In this document: positions 13,643 through 25,940 of the stretch, in pieces | Numbering within the stretch: the stretch's first letter is position 1 | Layout of the letters: every line of letters begins with the position of its first letter | Assembly (NCBI GenBank): GCA_032622095.1 | Contig: CP136062.1 | Coordinates: 231,650,578-231,714,577 of the forward strand | Reading direction: 5' to 3' | DNA length: 64,000 nt | From: Siphonodentalium dalli | Taxonomy: Eukaryota; Mollusca; Scaphopoda; Gadilida; Siphonodentaliidae | Position numbers and translations under genes: made by a program | Notes under the pieces: generated by a model | The model's database searches: none | Seen by the model: only the letters and a program-made list of their open reading frames with translations | What the model was told of the DNA's origin: nothing

Positions 13643-14085
13643 ATGTGACCCGCCATATCAAATCCAGTCGTAAGTCGGGATTTTGTTTACCCTGTGCCAA
13701 TGCATTCTCTTATATATGCGAGTCGACCATAGGTCGCCTCGCATATATAAGAGAATGCATTGGTCTAACAATTTTTTACAATTTTAATAATTTTTTCTTG
13801 TATTCTTTAACAATTTTATAATTTCACCCATACAGAGCAGACGACACTCTTCTATATGCTTCTATATATGTGTGGGGCTCCCTGCAGGGTAATGGATGTT
13901 TTTATTTTATGTCCTAAAAATTGTAAGAAACATTTATTTAAAAACAATGATAAAAAATTGTTAGGCCAATGCATTCTCTTATATATGCGAGGCGACCTAT
14001 GGTCGACTCGCATATATAATAGAATGCATTGGCACAGGGTAAAAAAATCCCGACTTACCACTGGATTTGATATGGCCGGTCACAT
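13643..14085. mobile_element. Foldback MITE with long compound terminal inverted repeats
   Basis: The two ends are inverted copies. From atgtgacc the left side reads gccatatcaaatccagt, gtaagtcggga and ccctgtgcc, then the palindrome 13697-13763. The right side is its reverse complement, with the palindrome at 13966-14032 followed by ggcacaggg. Each 67-bp palindrome has ~31-bp arms around ccaatgcattctcttatata. Between them lies an AT-rich filler with gtgtggggctccctgcaggg. No transposase is encoded. Partial copies occur at 16573-16857, 49661-49899 and 50579-50912. Confidence 0.85.
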
Positions 14086-14660
14086 TTATGATGCCAGCCT
14101 GTCTGTTCTCCTTCGCGAAACAAGCGACACAACTCTATTGATCTGCTGGTTATTGAGACAACAGGAAGTGTGTTATGATTGACTATACATGCATAACTCA
14201 TCAAGCGATCGCTGTAGAGACAAGAAAACAATAGTCAGAAATGGTAACGCCCCCAAGATCATATTATTAGGCGTATATAACATTTAACAAATATTAGTTT
14301 CATGAATACACCAACTCAGAATTCCGTTAAAACAATAAATCCTTCAAATTATTACAACTGCGCTTGCCACTGAAGGATTGACCACCCTCGAAAGCCTCTA
14401 AATGCGGACTAAAAATCTACTACATGTAAGTGGCTTAAATACACCCCGATACTTAGCAAAACGACAGTTAGTCTACATTTCAACTGAGACATACCTCATC
14501 AGCAATGTTAGCTGTTCCCACTATTAAATCTTCAATATTGTCCCAGCCATTGTTCACACCTAAATATCGAATGCAATTAACGTGGTCATATATATAAAAG
14601 CTACATACCGCAACAATGAGACCCCCTGCGAAGATACATCCGTGAATACATTCATAGTGT
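14086..14660. other. Intergenic, nothing recognised
   Basis: AT-rich sequence with only short chance open frames. A minus-strand 65-residue frame at 14480-14677 has no recognisable domain. Confidence 0.4.
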
Positions 14661-14663
14661 AAA

Positions 14664-15047
14664 CAGCATGTTATCATAAATACCTACTATATTTTACCTA
14701 AGCAAGAGCCTGACTATGTTACTGAAGACAGCACAATGCTACTGGCTAATCACACACAAATGGCATAAACGCTCTGTATTAGTTCCATATCAGGTATTCA
14801 CCAACAAAGAACGCTCTTTATGTCTACTATCATAATATAAACAAACACCAGAAAAGTAACTTTTTATACTTTTGTTTACATAACAATGGTCAAACATATG
14901 ACCATAACATACTGTTTATGCGATTTTTCTTATTTGTATGCGGACAAAGTCTATCTACATTTTGATGTTCTTTCTGTTTGTGGCGGTTTTTGACGGGTGG
15001 AGATATTTTCACAGGATACCCACCGCCAAGGCCAACCGTGTCTTTAA
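14664..15047 (+). mobile_element. 5'-truncated copy of a TTAA-ended MITE
   Basis: This stretch matches 29304-29690 in reverse orientation over about 380 bp; shared landmarks are tattttacctaagca, gtttgaccat-type sequence and gtggcggttttgacggg-like sequence. It ends aaggccaaccgtgtctttaa, the degenerate form of the terminal repeat seen at 29304. The other end is not detectable. Confidence 0.7.
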
Positions 15048-16572
15048 CAGTAATCACTATTGTTCGTTAGCTAAACAACCACACCTTTTAAGACCAGAAA
15101 ATATTCGAAATAAAATCAATATTAATCGACAGAAACATTTCCGGACATGAGTCTTCGATTCATAACTAACATTTTATACCACTGTTACTATATAATACAT
15201 GTTAACAAAGAGATAATCCACATTTAATCATGTGCCATATGTGAAATTTGTTCTTATATCTTTATTTTTCTCCGCTGAAATTTTTTAGAAGGAGTATCAT
15301 GTAATCTGCAAAATGGCAAAGTGACGTGAATCAATATACGTTGGGGCACCCAGCCAATACATTTCAGCTCAATTTTTCAGATATTTTAATCAGTTTTAAA
15401 TCAAAATTGCCAGCACACAACGTCATTCTTTCATATAAATCAAATATAGTGACCCTTGTTAGAAACATCTTTGACAGACTCTGAATGGCAGGACCCACCA
15501 TGCACATGTTACATTTTTAAGCTCCATAATATTGCGGAGCAGGTCCGGGTGTACTATGCAATGCGACTGGAGTTCGTATTGTTATCAGTGGTATCATCAG
15601 CTTTGTACGATCTGAACTCTGAACCACGGGGCCGGAAGCTGACTGAACTCGCGGATCGATATACGGAATAGGAAGGTTATAAATCGTGTGAACCGGCGCC
15701 GAATGGTATACGACACAGGGATGTTATAAATCGTGTACATCGATTGATCAGTTCGTGTCAATTTAGAAACGTAATTATGTCTTGATGATTGACAAGCGTA
15801 CTCGGTAACGGGAAGATAATTCGGTTGCTGGGGGGGGGGGGGGGGGGGGGTAAGGAAGTACACGTCTCTGTATGAGGTGTTACGTCTATGTTGGACAATT
15901 ACAATCAAACAGATAACAAAAGTACATCCCTGCCATGCCTGAACTCAAGATATTGAAAATGGACATGCCTGGATATGGACATTTTGGTGTGATTCAAGGG
16001 GTGTTCGGTTGGAAAGTTATACCAACACATACCTCTAGCCACGTCTCTGACATCAATTTACATGTACATGCGTGTTTTCGTACCAGCGGTTCACGCTAAA
16101 TGTACTGCCACAATGCTATACCCTTCAATACAACACAATCAAACTACAATAAATTCTTATAACTTAGAAGAGCTATGTACTTAACATATTTGTCTGAAGT
16201 TTGGATATTACATCATGCTGCCCTGTAGGCTTAGTCTCTATGCTACCTTTTAATTTGTGCTCGAGTATTCTGTGGGCGCGCAATTAGAAAACCGCCCAGT
16301 TTTATGTGGAAATTAAAATCACGAGCCAATTGGATGTTAACCAATAACGAAACAGGATTTAGTGTAACATGCACACGAGGGCTATGTGAATATTTAAATA
16401 TATATGATGTACTGATAATTGACAAGCCAGCCAATGAGATAATTCAATAACGAATTGAGTGAATGAGAGGTTTGATTTAATGGCAAAATAGATTGTAAAT
16501 ATTTAAAAACATATTTACAATCGATTCCGTGATGAGACCAACATCAACTTACGAGAAATAGATACAGTTAGA
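15048..16572. other. Intergenic, with a 21-base G run at 15830-15850
   Basis: No gene or repeat family is recognised. The only notable feature is the uninterrupted run of 21 G, which creates spurious open frames on the minus strand (a poly-Pro stretch). Confidence 0.5.
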
Positions 16573-16857
16573 ACAATTTAATAATTTCACCCATACAGAG
16601 CCCCAGACACACATGAGCAGACGACACTCTTCTATATGCTTCTATATATGTGTGGGGCTCCCTGCAGGGTAATGGATGTTTTTTATTTTATGTCCTAAAA
16701 ATTGTAAGAAACATTTATTTAAAAAACATGATTAAAAATTGTTAGGCCAATGCATTCTCTTATATATGCGAAGCGACCTATGGTCGACTCGCATATATAA
16801 GAGAATGCATTGGCACAGGGTATATGGTTGATACAAAAATCGGACCTGGCTCTCCAC
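16573..16857. mobile_element. Chimeric MITE fragment: palindromic core with a different right flank
   Basis: The left filler (atttcacccatacagagccc ... tgtggggctccctgcagg) and the palindrome at 16747-16813 match the 13643 element. The sequence after ggcacaggg reads ggttgatacaaaaatcgg, which is the terminal region of the distinct TTAA element at 43866-44064. The left palindrome is absent. Confidence 0.75.
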
Positions 16858-17394
16858 GCTATATTTACATGCCCTCCTTTAATATTCAGTATTCAAATGA
16901 AATTTCCCAGTTTCTTTACAAAGTGAATCTATATTTGAACTAATATTAGGGTTCTTACAGTGTATATCACGCTTATATAAAGTATTCTCGGTCCGCAACA
17001 TATATCGGTTGTGGTGACGCTGTCTTAGACAAAGTACTGCCCCGTTGCTCTAATGAAATTTATTCAAAAGATGTACTACATGTACTCGTGGAGCCCGGAC
17101 ATTTACGTAATTTTCTGAATGTGATTAATTATCTGACGATTATCTGTCCGCGATTAATCTGTCTTTAAAATAATATATCATTTACATCGATAGAAAAAGA
17201 TAAAGTGATAATACGATTGTTTAATGTATTGTTTACATGCATTTTCTGATAGCACGAAAAATAAAAATCCTCTGGAAAACAAGTCTCATAAATCTCGTGT
17301 CTTTGACATTCAACGGGCCTCTTATATACGCATGCTTGATATCACCATGCTTGGAAAAGGATGTACTCTATTATCATATACGTTATTAATTAAT
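16858..17394. other. Intergenic, nothing recognised
   Basis: AT-rich sequence without long open frames or repeats that I can identify. Confidence 0.4.
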
Positions 17395-17530
17395 TTTACC
17401 TAATCCGAAGACATACAAGCAAGATAACCCCGCCCACGATTCTGGGCGTAAAGTCAGTTCTAGAATAATAATGGGAGGGGACTCGGTCCAAAACAGCACG
17501 ATCCTAACCGATATCACAAGCAACATCATC
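17395..17530. repeat. Dispersed repeat, composite of two segments
   Basis: 17395-17460 (gaagacatacaagc ... cacgattctgggcg) is matched in inverted form at 31690-31752. 17474-17530 (actcggtccaaaacagca ... aaccgatatcacaagc) is matched in direct form at 32745-32808. The family is unknown. Confidence 0.7.
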
Positions 17531-17961
17531 AATATTTACAATTACTCGTGTCGAGACACGTGGGCCTAGGGTCAGACGCTCATCTCATAGACACAGTCTC
17601 ATCATTATAGACTCATTCTGTCTATTACATAACCCATGTGCGCTTCTGATGACCACTGCAGTCCACATTTATTTTCTGGCAAACCCAACTCTTTAATTGT
17701 GACATATTTCGGCCTGGTCGTAGTAATTCTGTGTCTCATAAGTATGCGCTCTCACGCTGCCTAGAGATATTCACATATCATAATGTCTGTATTTATAATA
17801 TTATTTATATAATAAACTATTTATCTATGATGCCTGTTGTTTGACTGCTATGCCGATTTATTATGCTCCTTTCTATTTATAGTTGATTTATAATTTGTTC
17901 ACATCCTTATGGTGTACTCAACTATGCGTACACACGACTATATATTGCGTGCGTGCGGGTA

Positions 17962-18290
17962 GTGCACTGCCAAAAATAATTTCTTAATAAGATAAAATAT
18001 CTTGAAACAAGAAAAACTATTTCCTGAAACAGGAAAATAAATCTTATTTTGAGAAATATACCCCCAAAGTCTGCTACATCAAGAAAATTTAAGAAACTCC
18101 CACCAGACAAAAGATAGTTTTCTCAAAAAAGATAGATTTTAGTCTTGAAACAAGAAAAAATTTCCTTACTAAGAAAATGGCTTCAAAAATTAAATATATA
18201 TTTCTTGTTTCAAGATTTTTTTTCTAAGTTAAGAAATACTTAAAGAAAATATTTCTAAACCAAGAATTAATTGTTATGTACAAATTACTG
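17962..18290. repeat. AT-rich repeat of TTTCTTAA / CTTGAAACAAG motifs with a CACTGCCAAAAATA end
   Basis: The segment starts cactgccaaaaataatttct and is built from short inverted motifs such as cttgaaacaag and cctgaaacagg. A related segment in opposite orientation (29930-30438) ends atttttggcagtg, which is the complement of this start. The shared terminal sequence suggests one transposable-element family with only one end surviving in each copy. Confidence 0.65.
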
Positions 18291-18360
18291 CTGTAATAGA
18301 ATAACTGTAAAAGTCCAACGATAGCAAAATTGTGATCAAAATTTTGTGGTAAACATTGAA

Positions 18361-18640
18361 AAAGGTCCAACCTGTTGATTAAATATTCTGAAATTCATAT
18401 TCATACTTAAATATTTGAACTACATGTAATACTACAGCTATAGGATTATATAATTGTTGACAAGTCACTCACTGTAACAGTTTTGTTTACATAACATTGG
18501 AAAAGGTCCAACCTGTTGATTAAATATTCTGAAAATGTTATTCATAGTTAAATATTTGAACTAATAATACAGCTAGAATTATATATTTGTTGACAAATCA
18601 CTGTAACAGTTTTGTTTACATAACAATAGTTTCAACAGCT
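18361..18640. repeat. Two-copy tandem repeat, 141-bp period
   Basis: aaaggtccaacctgttgatt starts at 18361 and again at 18502. Both copies continue through ttaaatatttgaact and cactgtaacagttttgttta. Confidence 0.85.
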
Positions 18641-18914
18641 GTAATTTTGTTATTGGCAATCTGTCAGTAAGTGTTTTTATCTATTTCTCAATGCGCTTAG
18701 GGCATGCTGACCTTTATACAATTTTAATAAAATTTTGTTTGCACAATATAGTGGGTCGCCATTGAGGAGGCCTCCCTTGAAATCTCCAGTTGGTGGTTTG
18801 CCACACCATCCCGAACTAGACAAACCTCTCTGGTGGCCCCTTGCATTGAACCCATTAATTAAACCGGTACTTCAAGCTGGTATATACCCCTCTTATATAA
18901 GGATGGAAGATGCT

Positions 18915-21150
18915 ACCAATTTCAAACCGATGGTATTTCTTCAGAGTTGACTCTCTTGTATTATGAAAGCAAGCCCAATGAGGCCATGCACCTATTGTAT
19001 GTTTATAACACACAAAAGACTATATCTTAGCAGAATGCATGTCTCTGATGATACAAACAATAAAATATCCAATTTATCCATAGTTGAATTTCATTTGGCT
19101 ATATTGGAAAGCATACAATGTGGCTTTTATTTAGTTTCCACAAAGTATTTTAAGTAAAATATCCATCAAGTGATGTATTCTGCCTTGTCCTATATATTAA
19201 AATGCATGCAATGGCCATGAGAAATGCTTAATTTATAGGTAGAGATGTCAATCAGATAAGAAATACTGACATTTTAGGTTTGATACACCATTTCAGCTGG
19301 CTTGGCATCTTTTAAATTTGAAACCTAAGGGAATTTATTCAGCTTTGACTCTCTAAATTATGGAAGAAAGCCCAAATGAAGCCACTATTTGCATGTTAGT
19401 AACATGTATAAGGCTATATCTCAACAGAATACATGTCTCTGATAAAATGCACAATAAAATATCAATAGTTCAATTGCATTTGGCTATAGAGGGATGCATA
19501 CAATATTGGTTTTATGTAGTTTCCACAGACTATTTTAAGTAAAATATCCATCAATTGATGTTTTCTACATAGCCTTGTATATTAAAATGCATGTAATGAC
19601 CATGGGAAATGTTTAATTCATTAGTTGATATGTCCATCTGATAAGAAATACTGACAATTGAGGTTTAAAATACCATTTCATGGGATTATGGGATCATAAA
19701 TATCAAACTAAGGGAATTTCTTCAGATTTGACTCTCTAAATAATGGAAGAAAGCCCAAATGAAACCACTATTTGCATGTTAATGACATGTATAAGGCTAT
19801 ATCTCAACAGAATACATGTCGCTGATAAAATACACCATAAAATATCCATAGTTTAATTGCATTTGGCTATAGAGGGATGCATACAATATTGCTTTTAAGT
19901 AGTTTCCACAGACTATTTTAAGTAAGATATCCATCAAATAATGTTTTCTACCTTGCCCTATATAGCATAATGCACGCAGTGACCATGAGAAATGTTTAAT
20001 TTATTGGTAGAGATGTCCATCTGATAAGAAATACTGCCATTTGAGGTTTGATACACCATTTCAGCTGGCTTGGCATCTTACAAATTTGAAATAAGGGAAT
20101 TTATTCAGCTTTGACCCTCTAAATTATGGGAAAAAAGCCTAAATTATGCCATTATTGGCATGTTTATAACATATATAAGGCTATATCTGAACAGAATACA
20201 TGTCTCAGGTGAAATAAACAATACAACATCCATAGTTTAATTTGATTTGGCTATACAGGGATGCATACAACATGGCTTTTAGGTTGTTTCCACAGACTAT
20301 TTTAAGTAAAATATCCATCAAATGATGTTTTCGGCCTTGTCCTGTATATTAAAATGCATGCAATGACCATGAAAAATGTTTAATTTATTGGTAGAGATGT
20401 CCATCTGATAAGAAATACTGCCATTTGAGGTTTGATACACCATTTCAGCTGGCTTGGCATCTTACAAATTTGAAATAAGGGAATTTATTCAGCTTTGACC
20501 CTCTAAATTATGGGAAAAAAGCCTAAATTATGCCATTATTGGCATGTTTATAACATATATAAGGCTATATCTGAACAGAATACATGTCTCAGGTGAAATA
20601 AACAATACAACATCCATAGTTTAATTTGATTTGGCTATACAGGGATGCATACAATATTGCTTTTATGTAGTTTCCACTGATTATTTTAAGTAAAATATCC
20701 ATCAAATGATATTTTCTACATTGCCTTGTATATTAAAATGCATGTAATGACCATGGGAAATGTTTAATTTATTAGTTGATATGTCCATCTGATAGGAAAT
20801 ACTGACATTTGAGGTTTTAAATACCATTTCATGGGATTATGGGATCATAAATATCAAACTAAGGGAATTTCTTCAGATTTGACTCTCTAAATGATGGAAG
20901 AAAGGCCAAATGAAGCCACTATTTGCATGTTTATAACATGTATAAGGCCATATCTTTGCAGAATGCTTTTCTCTGATAATAAAACAAATAACATATCTAT
21001 ATTTCATAGTTTAGTTGGCAAAACAGGGTGCATAACATGTGGTTTTAAAGTAGTTTCACAGACTATTTTAACTAGAATATCAATTAAATGATGTAATCTA
21101 ACTTGCCCTGTGTTTTAAAATGCATACACTGACCATGATAAATGTTTAAT
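18915..21150. repeat. Tandem repeat, ~384-bp period, six units
   Basis: The landmark ttgactctct (or ttgaccctct) sits at 18947, 19345, 19728, 20111, 20495 and 20879. Units 4 and 5 are almost identical over their first ~170 bp, while units 2, 3 and 6 form a second subtype sharing atgggattatgggatcataa upstream. The short 60-66 residue frames starting just after the landmark in units 1, 2 and 6 are broken by stops in the others, so I treat the array as noncoding. Confidence 0.9.
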
Positions 21151-21154
21151 ACAA

Positions 21155-21204
21155 ACAGCGTCCTTAATGCTGCACCAGCCTAACTCCCGTTATGAAAGGG
21201 TTAA
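21155..21204. mobile_element. Right end of a TTAA-type MITE
   Basis: The segment reads aatgctgcaccagcctaact and ends cgttatgaaagggttaa. The terminal AAAGGG followed by TTAA fits piggyBac-type ends. Related internal sequence occurs at 10683 and 30875. Confidence 0.65.
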
Positions 21205-21274
21205 ATTAATAAACAAAGGTTACACAGACATCCCCCCTTCAACAGCGCGGTGAGTGTGTTTTTTATGTAATATA

Positions 21275-21660
21275 TGTCATATCCGGTATAAGAGCCCCCC
21301 CCCCCCCATTTCGTACGCTGTATTCCATGCCCTGTTATGAGGTACGCCATATTCCGGCCCCTCTGTTAGGAGGTATTCGGTATTCCAAAAATACCGGTAT
21401 TCGTATACCAACCTTCCAATAAAGCGATCATAAGAATAATACAAATGCGATGTTTGTCACAATAAATGCACGGTTTGACATACAGATCGTCGATCATCAA
21501 TTTATATCAATTTAGACATGCATGGACATGATGACCGGCGTTCGTACGGCAATAGAGAATTTATCCATATGGCTGTTAACTGGTATTTCGCATTCCACCC
21601 TCTGTGTTAAGTGGTATTATTCCGTATTCCAGGGGGTGGGGTGCTCTTATATGGTGTGAA
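21275..21660. repeat. Imperfect foldback element rich in tattcc motifs
   Basis: The left edge ccggtataagagcccccc is complementary to the right edge ggggtgctcttatatgg. The interior holds repeated ggtattcggtattcc-like sequence and a 14-C run near 21295. Confidence 0.6.
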
Positions 21661-22590
21661 GTTTACAACTAATGTGGCAGTCATGAAATTTTAAATTATT
21701 AGAACTGTTTGGGATATATACACCCCAATAACCCTGTCTTCACGCTCCTGTTGGTGGTGGCCTTATCAATCTATTGCTTCGTTGAACTTTTATTATTGCA
21801 AATTTGAGGTAAAAGTTCTTGAAGCGTGTAATTTCGTTCCACTTTACAACAGCGGCACAATAATTCCAATTTTTTTAACCTACCGGCGCAGATCGAGGCT
21901 GGACGTACATCTTACGTTTTCATAGGATACAAATTGATCGGATTTTAGGTAAGTGAAACTAATTAGTCATCAATTGAAGTGATTTCTCATTATGAACAGA
22001 CTGTTACCAGTAAAATACTTAATCGAACTACAATTAAAAATGCACGACTTATCCTGTTTTATTCAAATGAAATTTGATAGTAAATCGGCCTAATTTTGTT
22101 TCCGTTAAATATTTCAGAAAATGGAATCCGTCATTGATAAATGAACATTTTTTTGGTCAAAATAGTAACTTCTGACGGACTATGATTATATGGCATTTAT
22201 GAATCATATATAAAGGTAGCCCTACACAATATTCCCAACTGTGTTCCCAACTGCAAAAACGATTTTTAATGAATTATAAATTGGCCTAAATTTGATGCTT
22301 CATAAAAGGAAAAACTGTCCGGGAATGGCTATTTTCGTCTGCAAAATAAAATTCTGCCATAATTTCGGCATAAATGCAGTGCATTATCGGTCGACATTAA
22401 TATGACAATAGTTGGAATATTAAAAGGTCCCAGTTATTGAAAATATACATGTAGCTTATAAGGAAATTGTCAGTTATGATCAGTTATACCGGTACTTCAT
22501 ACCATTATTCTAACAAATGTCAACCTGATAGAATTCCCACAATCTCTTTAATATTGTCATGCCATGGCCAATTTAACACTAAGTGAACGT
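21661..22590. other. Intergenic, nothing recognised
   Basis: AT-rich sequence without a supported gene or repeat. Confidence 0.4.
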
Positions 22591-22596
22591 TCAGAT

Positions 22597-23280
22597 TACC
22601 ACGATACAATCGTAAGTGGAAATATTTCTGTCGTAGGAAGTAACCGCTCAACTGTGCATGCTCACCTCAAAATCGTAGGTAAAAAATAATATCATGCACT
22701 GTTTTATTTAAAAGCGAAATTGTGGCGTATCCTTGGTTATCCCCATTTGCGACGTAATCACTAATCAGTCATGTGTATGTAAAAATTGTGGCCTGAAGGA
22801 TCGCATGATAGTCAATCACATGCTTTACAAAAAACTGTGATTTCATCATGTACGACATCGTAATCATGTGAACAAACTATCCACGATCTCGTCGATCCCG
22901 GTTCCTCCACTTAAGATTGTATCTTTCATCTGTACGTTCACTGAGTGAACATTCATGATTCATATGACTACGATTCAATTGTAAGTGGACAGATTCCCAT
23001 CTTGGGTAATAACCGATAGTTGGACTGCGCATGCTCACGACATGATCACGAGTTATATCAATGCAGAATTGCAAAATTGTGACGTATCCTTGGTTACCTC
23101 CACTTGGTGAAATTTGCGTGTACGTAAAAATCGTACAAAGTAAATGGAAATATCATAGGATAGTTAATCACGTGGTTAACCACCGATATTAAATATACTC
23201 ATCTGCGATGACATCGTAACAAACTATCCATGATTTTGTCAGGCCCGATTCCTCCACTTACGAAGTTACGATTGAATTAT
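22597..23280. repeat. Two adjacent ~370-bp related units, each with inverted ends
   Basis: Unit 1 (about 22597-22925) and unit 2 (about 22970-23280) share acgatncaatngtaagtgga at the start, gtgcatgctcac-type sequence, gtgncgtatccttggtta and cgattcctccactta at the end. The start and end of each unit are complementary (aagtggaa / ttcctccactt), so these look like two neighbouring MITE copies. Confidence 0.65.
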
Positions 23281-23689
23281 GGTCTTCTGACATCTGAATC
23301 GCCGAAAATGCTAATATTGTTGGAAGAATGAACTTTACACTTGTTTTTTGAATATGTTTGCAAATTATGAAAATACATGCATCCATATCACATATATATG
23401 TACATGTATTTTATCTTCAATTACAGAAATACCAGATTCATTAGCCATGGTGGATGCGGCATCATGCCCTCTCATCTTCAACATATGAAGATTGATTTCG
23501 CCCATGATTAGTCTTAAGCGTCGGTCCTGTCTAGCTAGACACGTGGCAATGAACAAATGACAGGTGAAATATCACTGGAAGTCTGTTCGCCAAAATACCA
23601 GTGGTGAGTTTATATCTATAGCTACCATGCAGATGAATATTTGTACATTGTCACCAATACATGTATATACCGCTATCCTCAAAATTATG

Positions 23690-24575
23690 GACCTTAAAAA
23701 TGGGGGGGGGGGGCAGGGGGGGCCGGAAAAAAACTGCAGACACAGGGAGGAAAAAACTGTTTTCTTCGGTTTGGGTACCCCCCCCCCCAAAACAGCAAAA
23801 ACTGCAGTTTTTTTCCACTGACCATTTGCCCCCCCCCCCCCCCAGAAAAATCAAATCTACCCCAGCCGGACAACAACTCGGTTTGACCGGAAACCGAAAA
23901 AAACACCTGAGCATACAATTCACGAGAAGGTGCTTGGTAACTTAGTTTAGATTATTATGACTAAAATGGTCATTGTCTACCAGTAGAACGCAGATTTGTA
24001 CCTCGTGATGTCATGACATGTACAAACATGTATATTGGTGATCGCAACGCTATGTATGCACTTTAAAAAATGACAACTAGTCATTACCTCGACTTTGAAA
24101 AATCTGATGCAAATGAGATGAGTGAGATACCAGCATATAACTGTTTTCTGATACCATTGGAGGAGAAATTGTTTAATACATGGGATAGTTCTGCAGTAAA
24201 AATTTGCCATATAAGCGATCGCAGGGTAGAATTCTGCAATCGACTGGTAGACACTGACATAGTTGGCATTATTAAGAGGGTTAATGGGGTCAATATCACA
24301 TGTAAACCAAGACAGTGGTTATCCAAAATTGTTTTATGTGGATTGTACTACTCATGTATATATGATTTGGATATTAAGGTTAATCCATATTCTATAAAAT
24401 GAGAGAAAATTGAAGTTGTGAGTCTGAAAATACATATTTGGAATTTTTTTTACATGCAACCCCCCCTAAATGAATAAGGACAAAATTTACGTGTAAATTT
24501 TTTACGCCCAGGTACCCCCCCCCACCCCCGGTACGTTGTGTCCCGCAGTTTTTTTTCCGCGGGGGGGGGGGATAC
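23690..24575. other. Homopolymer-rich spacer (G and C runs)
   Basis: Long G or C runs occur near 23702, 23779, 23830, 24515 and 24560, with several A or T runs between them. They produce overlapping Pro- and Gly-rich frames on both strands that are not credible genes. The 23.7 and 24.5 kb blocks share ggtaccccccc next to A or T runs. Confidence 0.7.
24070..24402 (+). CDS. Unrecognised 110-residue open frame, probably not a gene
   Basis: The frame starts at an ATG and is free of stops for 110 codons (MTTSHYLDFEKSDANEMSEI at the start), giving a mixed hydrophilic sequence with no motif or repeat that I recognise. It lies between two homopolymer-rich blocks, has no obvious splice sites or polyadenylation signal at its ends, and an 80-residue frame lies opposite. 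It is recorded only because it is longer than most chance frames in this AT-rich region and is not explained by a repeat. It could be an exon fragment or an old retroelement piece. Confidence 0.15.
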   Translation: MTTSHYLDFEKSDANEMSEIPAYNCFLIPLEEKLFNTWDSSAVKICHISDRRVEFCNRLVDTDIVGIIKRVNGVNITCKPRQWLSKIVLCGLYYSCIYDLDIKVNPYSIK

Positions 24576-25022
24576 CTGGTAATGATTATGATCGCAGTAT
24601 ATGATATCCACCACGGTATCAAGTCGATTACTGTTGTGGAGCACCATGCAGTTATGATACACCAACAAATATCACACCAAAAGTTGAAAATTAAAACAGC
24701 CACATGGATCTTGTTCAATGAACTTATATATGCATGAATAAGATGAATCACTAAATTATATTTTCATGCTTGTTTGTGTAATGCCAATCAATGCAGCCTG
24801 ACAACATGGATGGGTGGAGTTTATAAATTGACAGCCGAAACAATGTTGGCAACTTCAAAGTTCATTATGTGCTACATTTAACCCCCGTATATACAATACA
24901 ATTTTTCTATCAGCGTTCCCATGTCCTATATTTGGAGTACTATCTACATGTACATGTAACGAAGGCCATCCGTTCCACAGATATGAGGAAAAACACTGCA
25001 TTTTATTTTCATGCATGCGAAA

Positions 25023-25126
25023 CATGACAACATGCATATGGGGTGTAACATGACAACATGCATATGGGGTGTAACATGACAACATGCATATAGGGTGTAA
25101 CATGACAACATGCATATGGGGTGTAA
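25023..25126. repeat. 26-bp minisatellite, four copies
   Basis: The unit is catgacaacatgcatat followed by ggggtgtaa, repeated four times with one base change. Confidence 0.92.
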
Positions 25127-25230
25127 CTGCGGTATATGCAGCGTTGAAACTGTACTAGTAACCATAATGAGGTGTTGGAGGTTACTGTGCTTTATATCTT
25201 TAATACTGCAGTATTAACGGGGGGGGGGGG

Positions 25231-25539
25231 TACTATATTAAGAGGTGGCCAATTACTTTGAGTATACATGTAGCCATACCTCACACATGGAACAGGGCTT
25301 GACTTATTCTTAGGTACATGGAAAAATAGGTACGCGGAGCAATACATAACACCTAGTCTGCTTAGTATATTTTACATAAATATCAACCGATTTTGTGCAT
25401 TGTTGAAGCGGTAACCTTCTAGTACTGCTGTGTTAGAAGTTTCTGGTGTGAGACCACACAAGCCATATTTCTGAATAAATCCTGAAAAATTACCCACAAT
25501 CCTGAGGTTAAGTGGTCACTTACTTTGGGCATTACTGTA
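25231..25539. mobile_element. Degenerate copy of a TA-flanked MITE
   Basis: The right end (ttaagtggtcacttactttg, then ggcattactgta) matches the element at 28035-28222. The left end (ggtggccaattactttga) is a decayed inverted copy. The shared interior includes tttctgaataaatcctg. Confidence 0.65.
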
Positions 25540-25800
25540 ATTCCCTGACATTCCCCCAATATATGACTAAAAGAAAATTCACCCTTTTGAAGTTTTGATA
25601 TCGTTTAACCATGAAATGGCTCGAAAAAGATGTTTTATGAGATTTACGTTTGTTTTTTATTTAATTTTGTTTGTTCAAGTAGCATATCAAATGAGTGAAA
25701 TTTTATTTTAGTCATTCATGTGGGTATCGTGAGTGGGGAGATATTTAAGGGGAGGTATCCTGTTACAACGGTATATGCTACCTGTACATGTACATAAGTA

Positions 25801-25940
25801 TTAACTGTCATGTGGACTGTTTTTATGGAGATGTAACCGTGAGGTAAGTGGACATAACTTGTGTAAAACCCTTTACATACAAGTTATGACCACTTACCTC
25901 ACGGTTACATCTCCATTAAAATAGTCTACATGACAGTTAA
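25801..25940. repeat. 140-bp near-perfect palindrome with TTAA at both ends
   Basis: The left arm runs from ttaactgtcatgt through gatgtaaccgtgaggtaagt, and the right arm is its complement ending acatgacagttaa. The arms are about 62 bp with a short centre. TTAA at 25801-25804 and 25937-25940 suggests a foldback element with TTAA target preference. Confidence 0.85.

Noticed and set aside
18963-21091. Small conserved gene in the 384-bp units
   Set aside because: Other units carry in-frame stops, and the similarity is at nucleotide level over the whole unit.
23564-23945. Pro- or Gly-rich frames on both strands
   Set aside because: Explained by G and C homopolymer runs.
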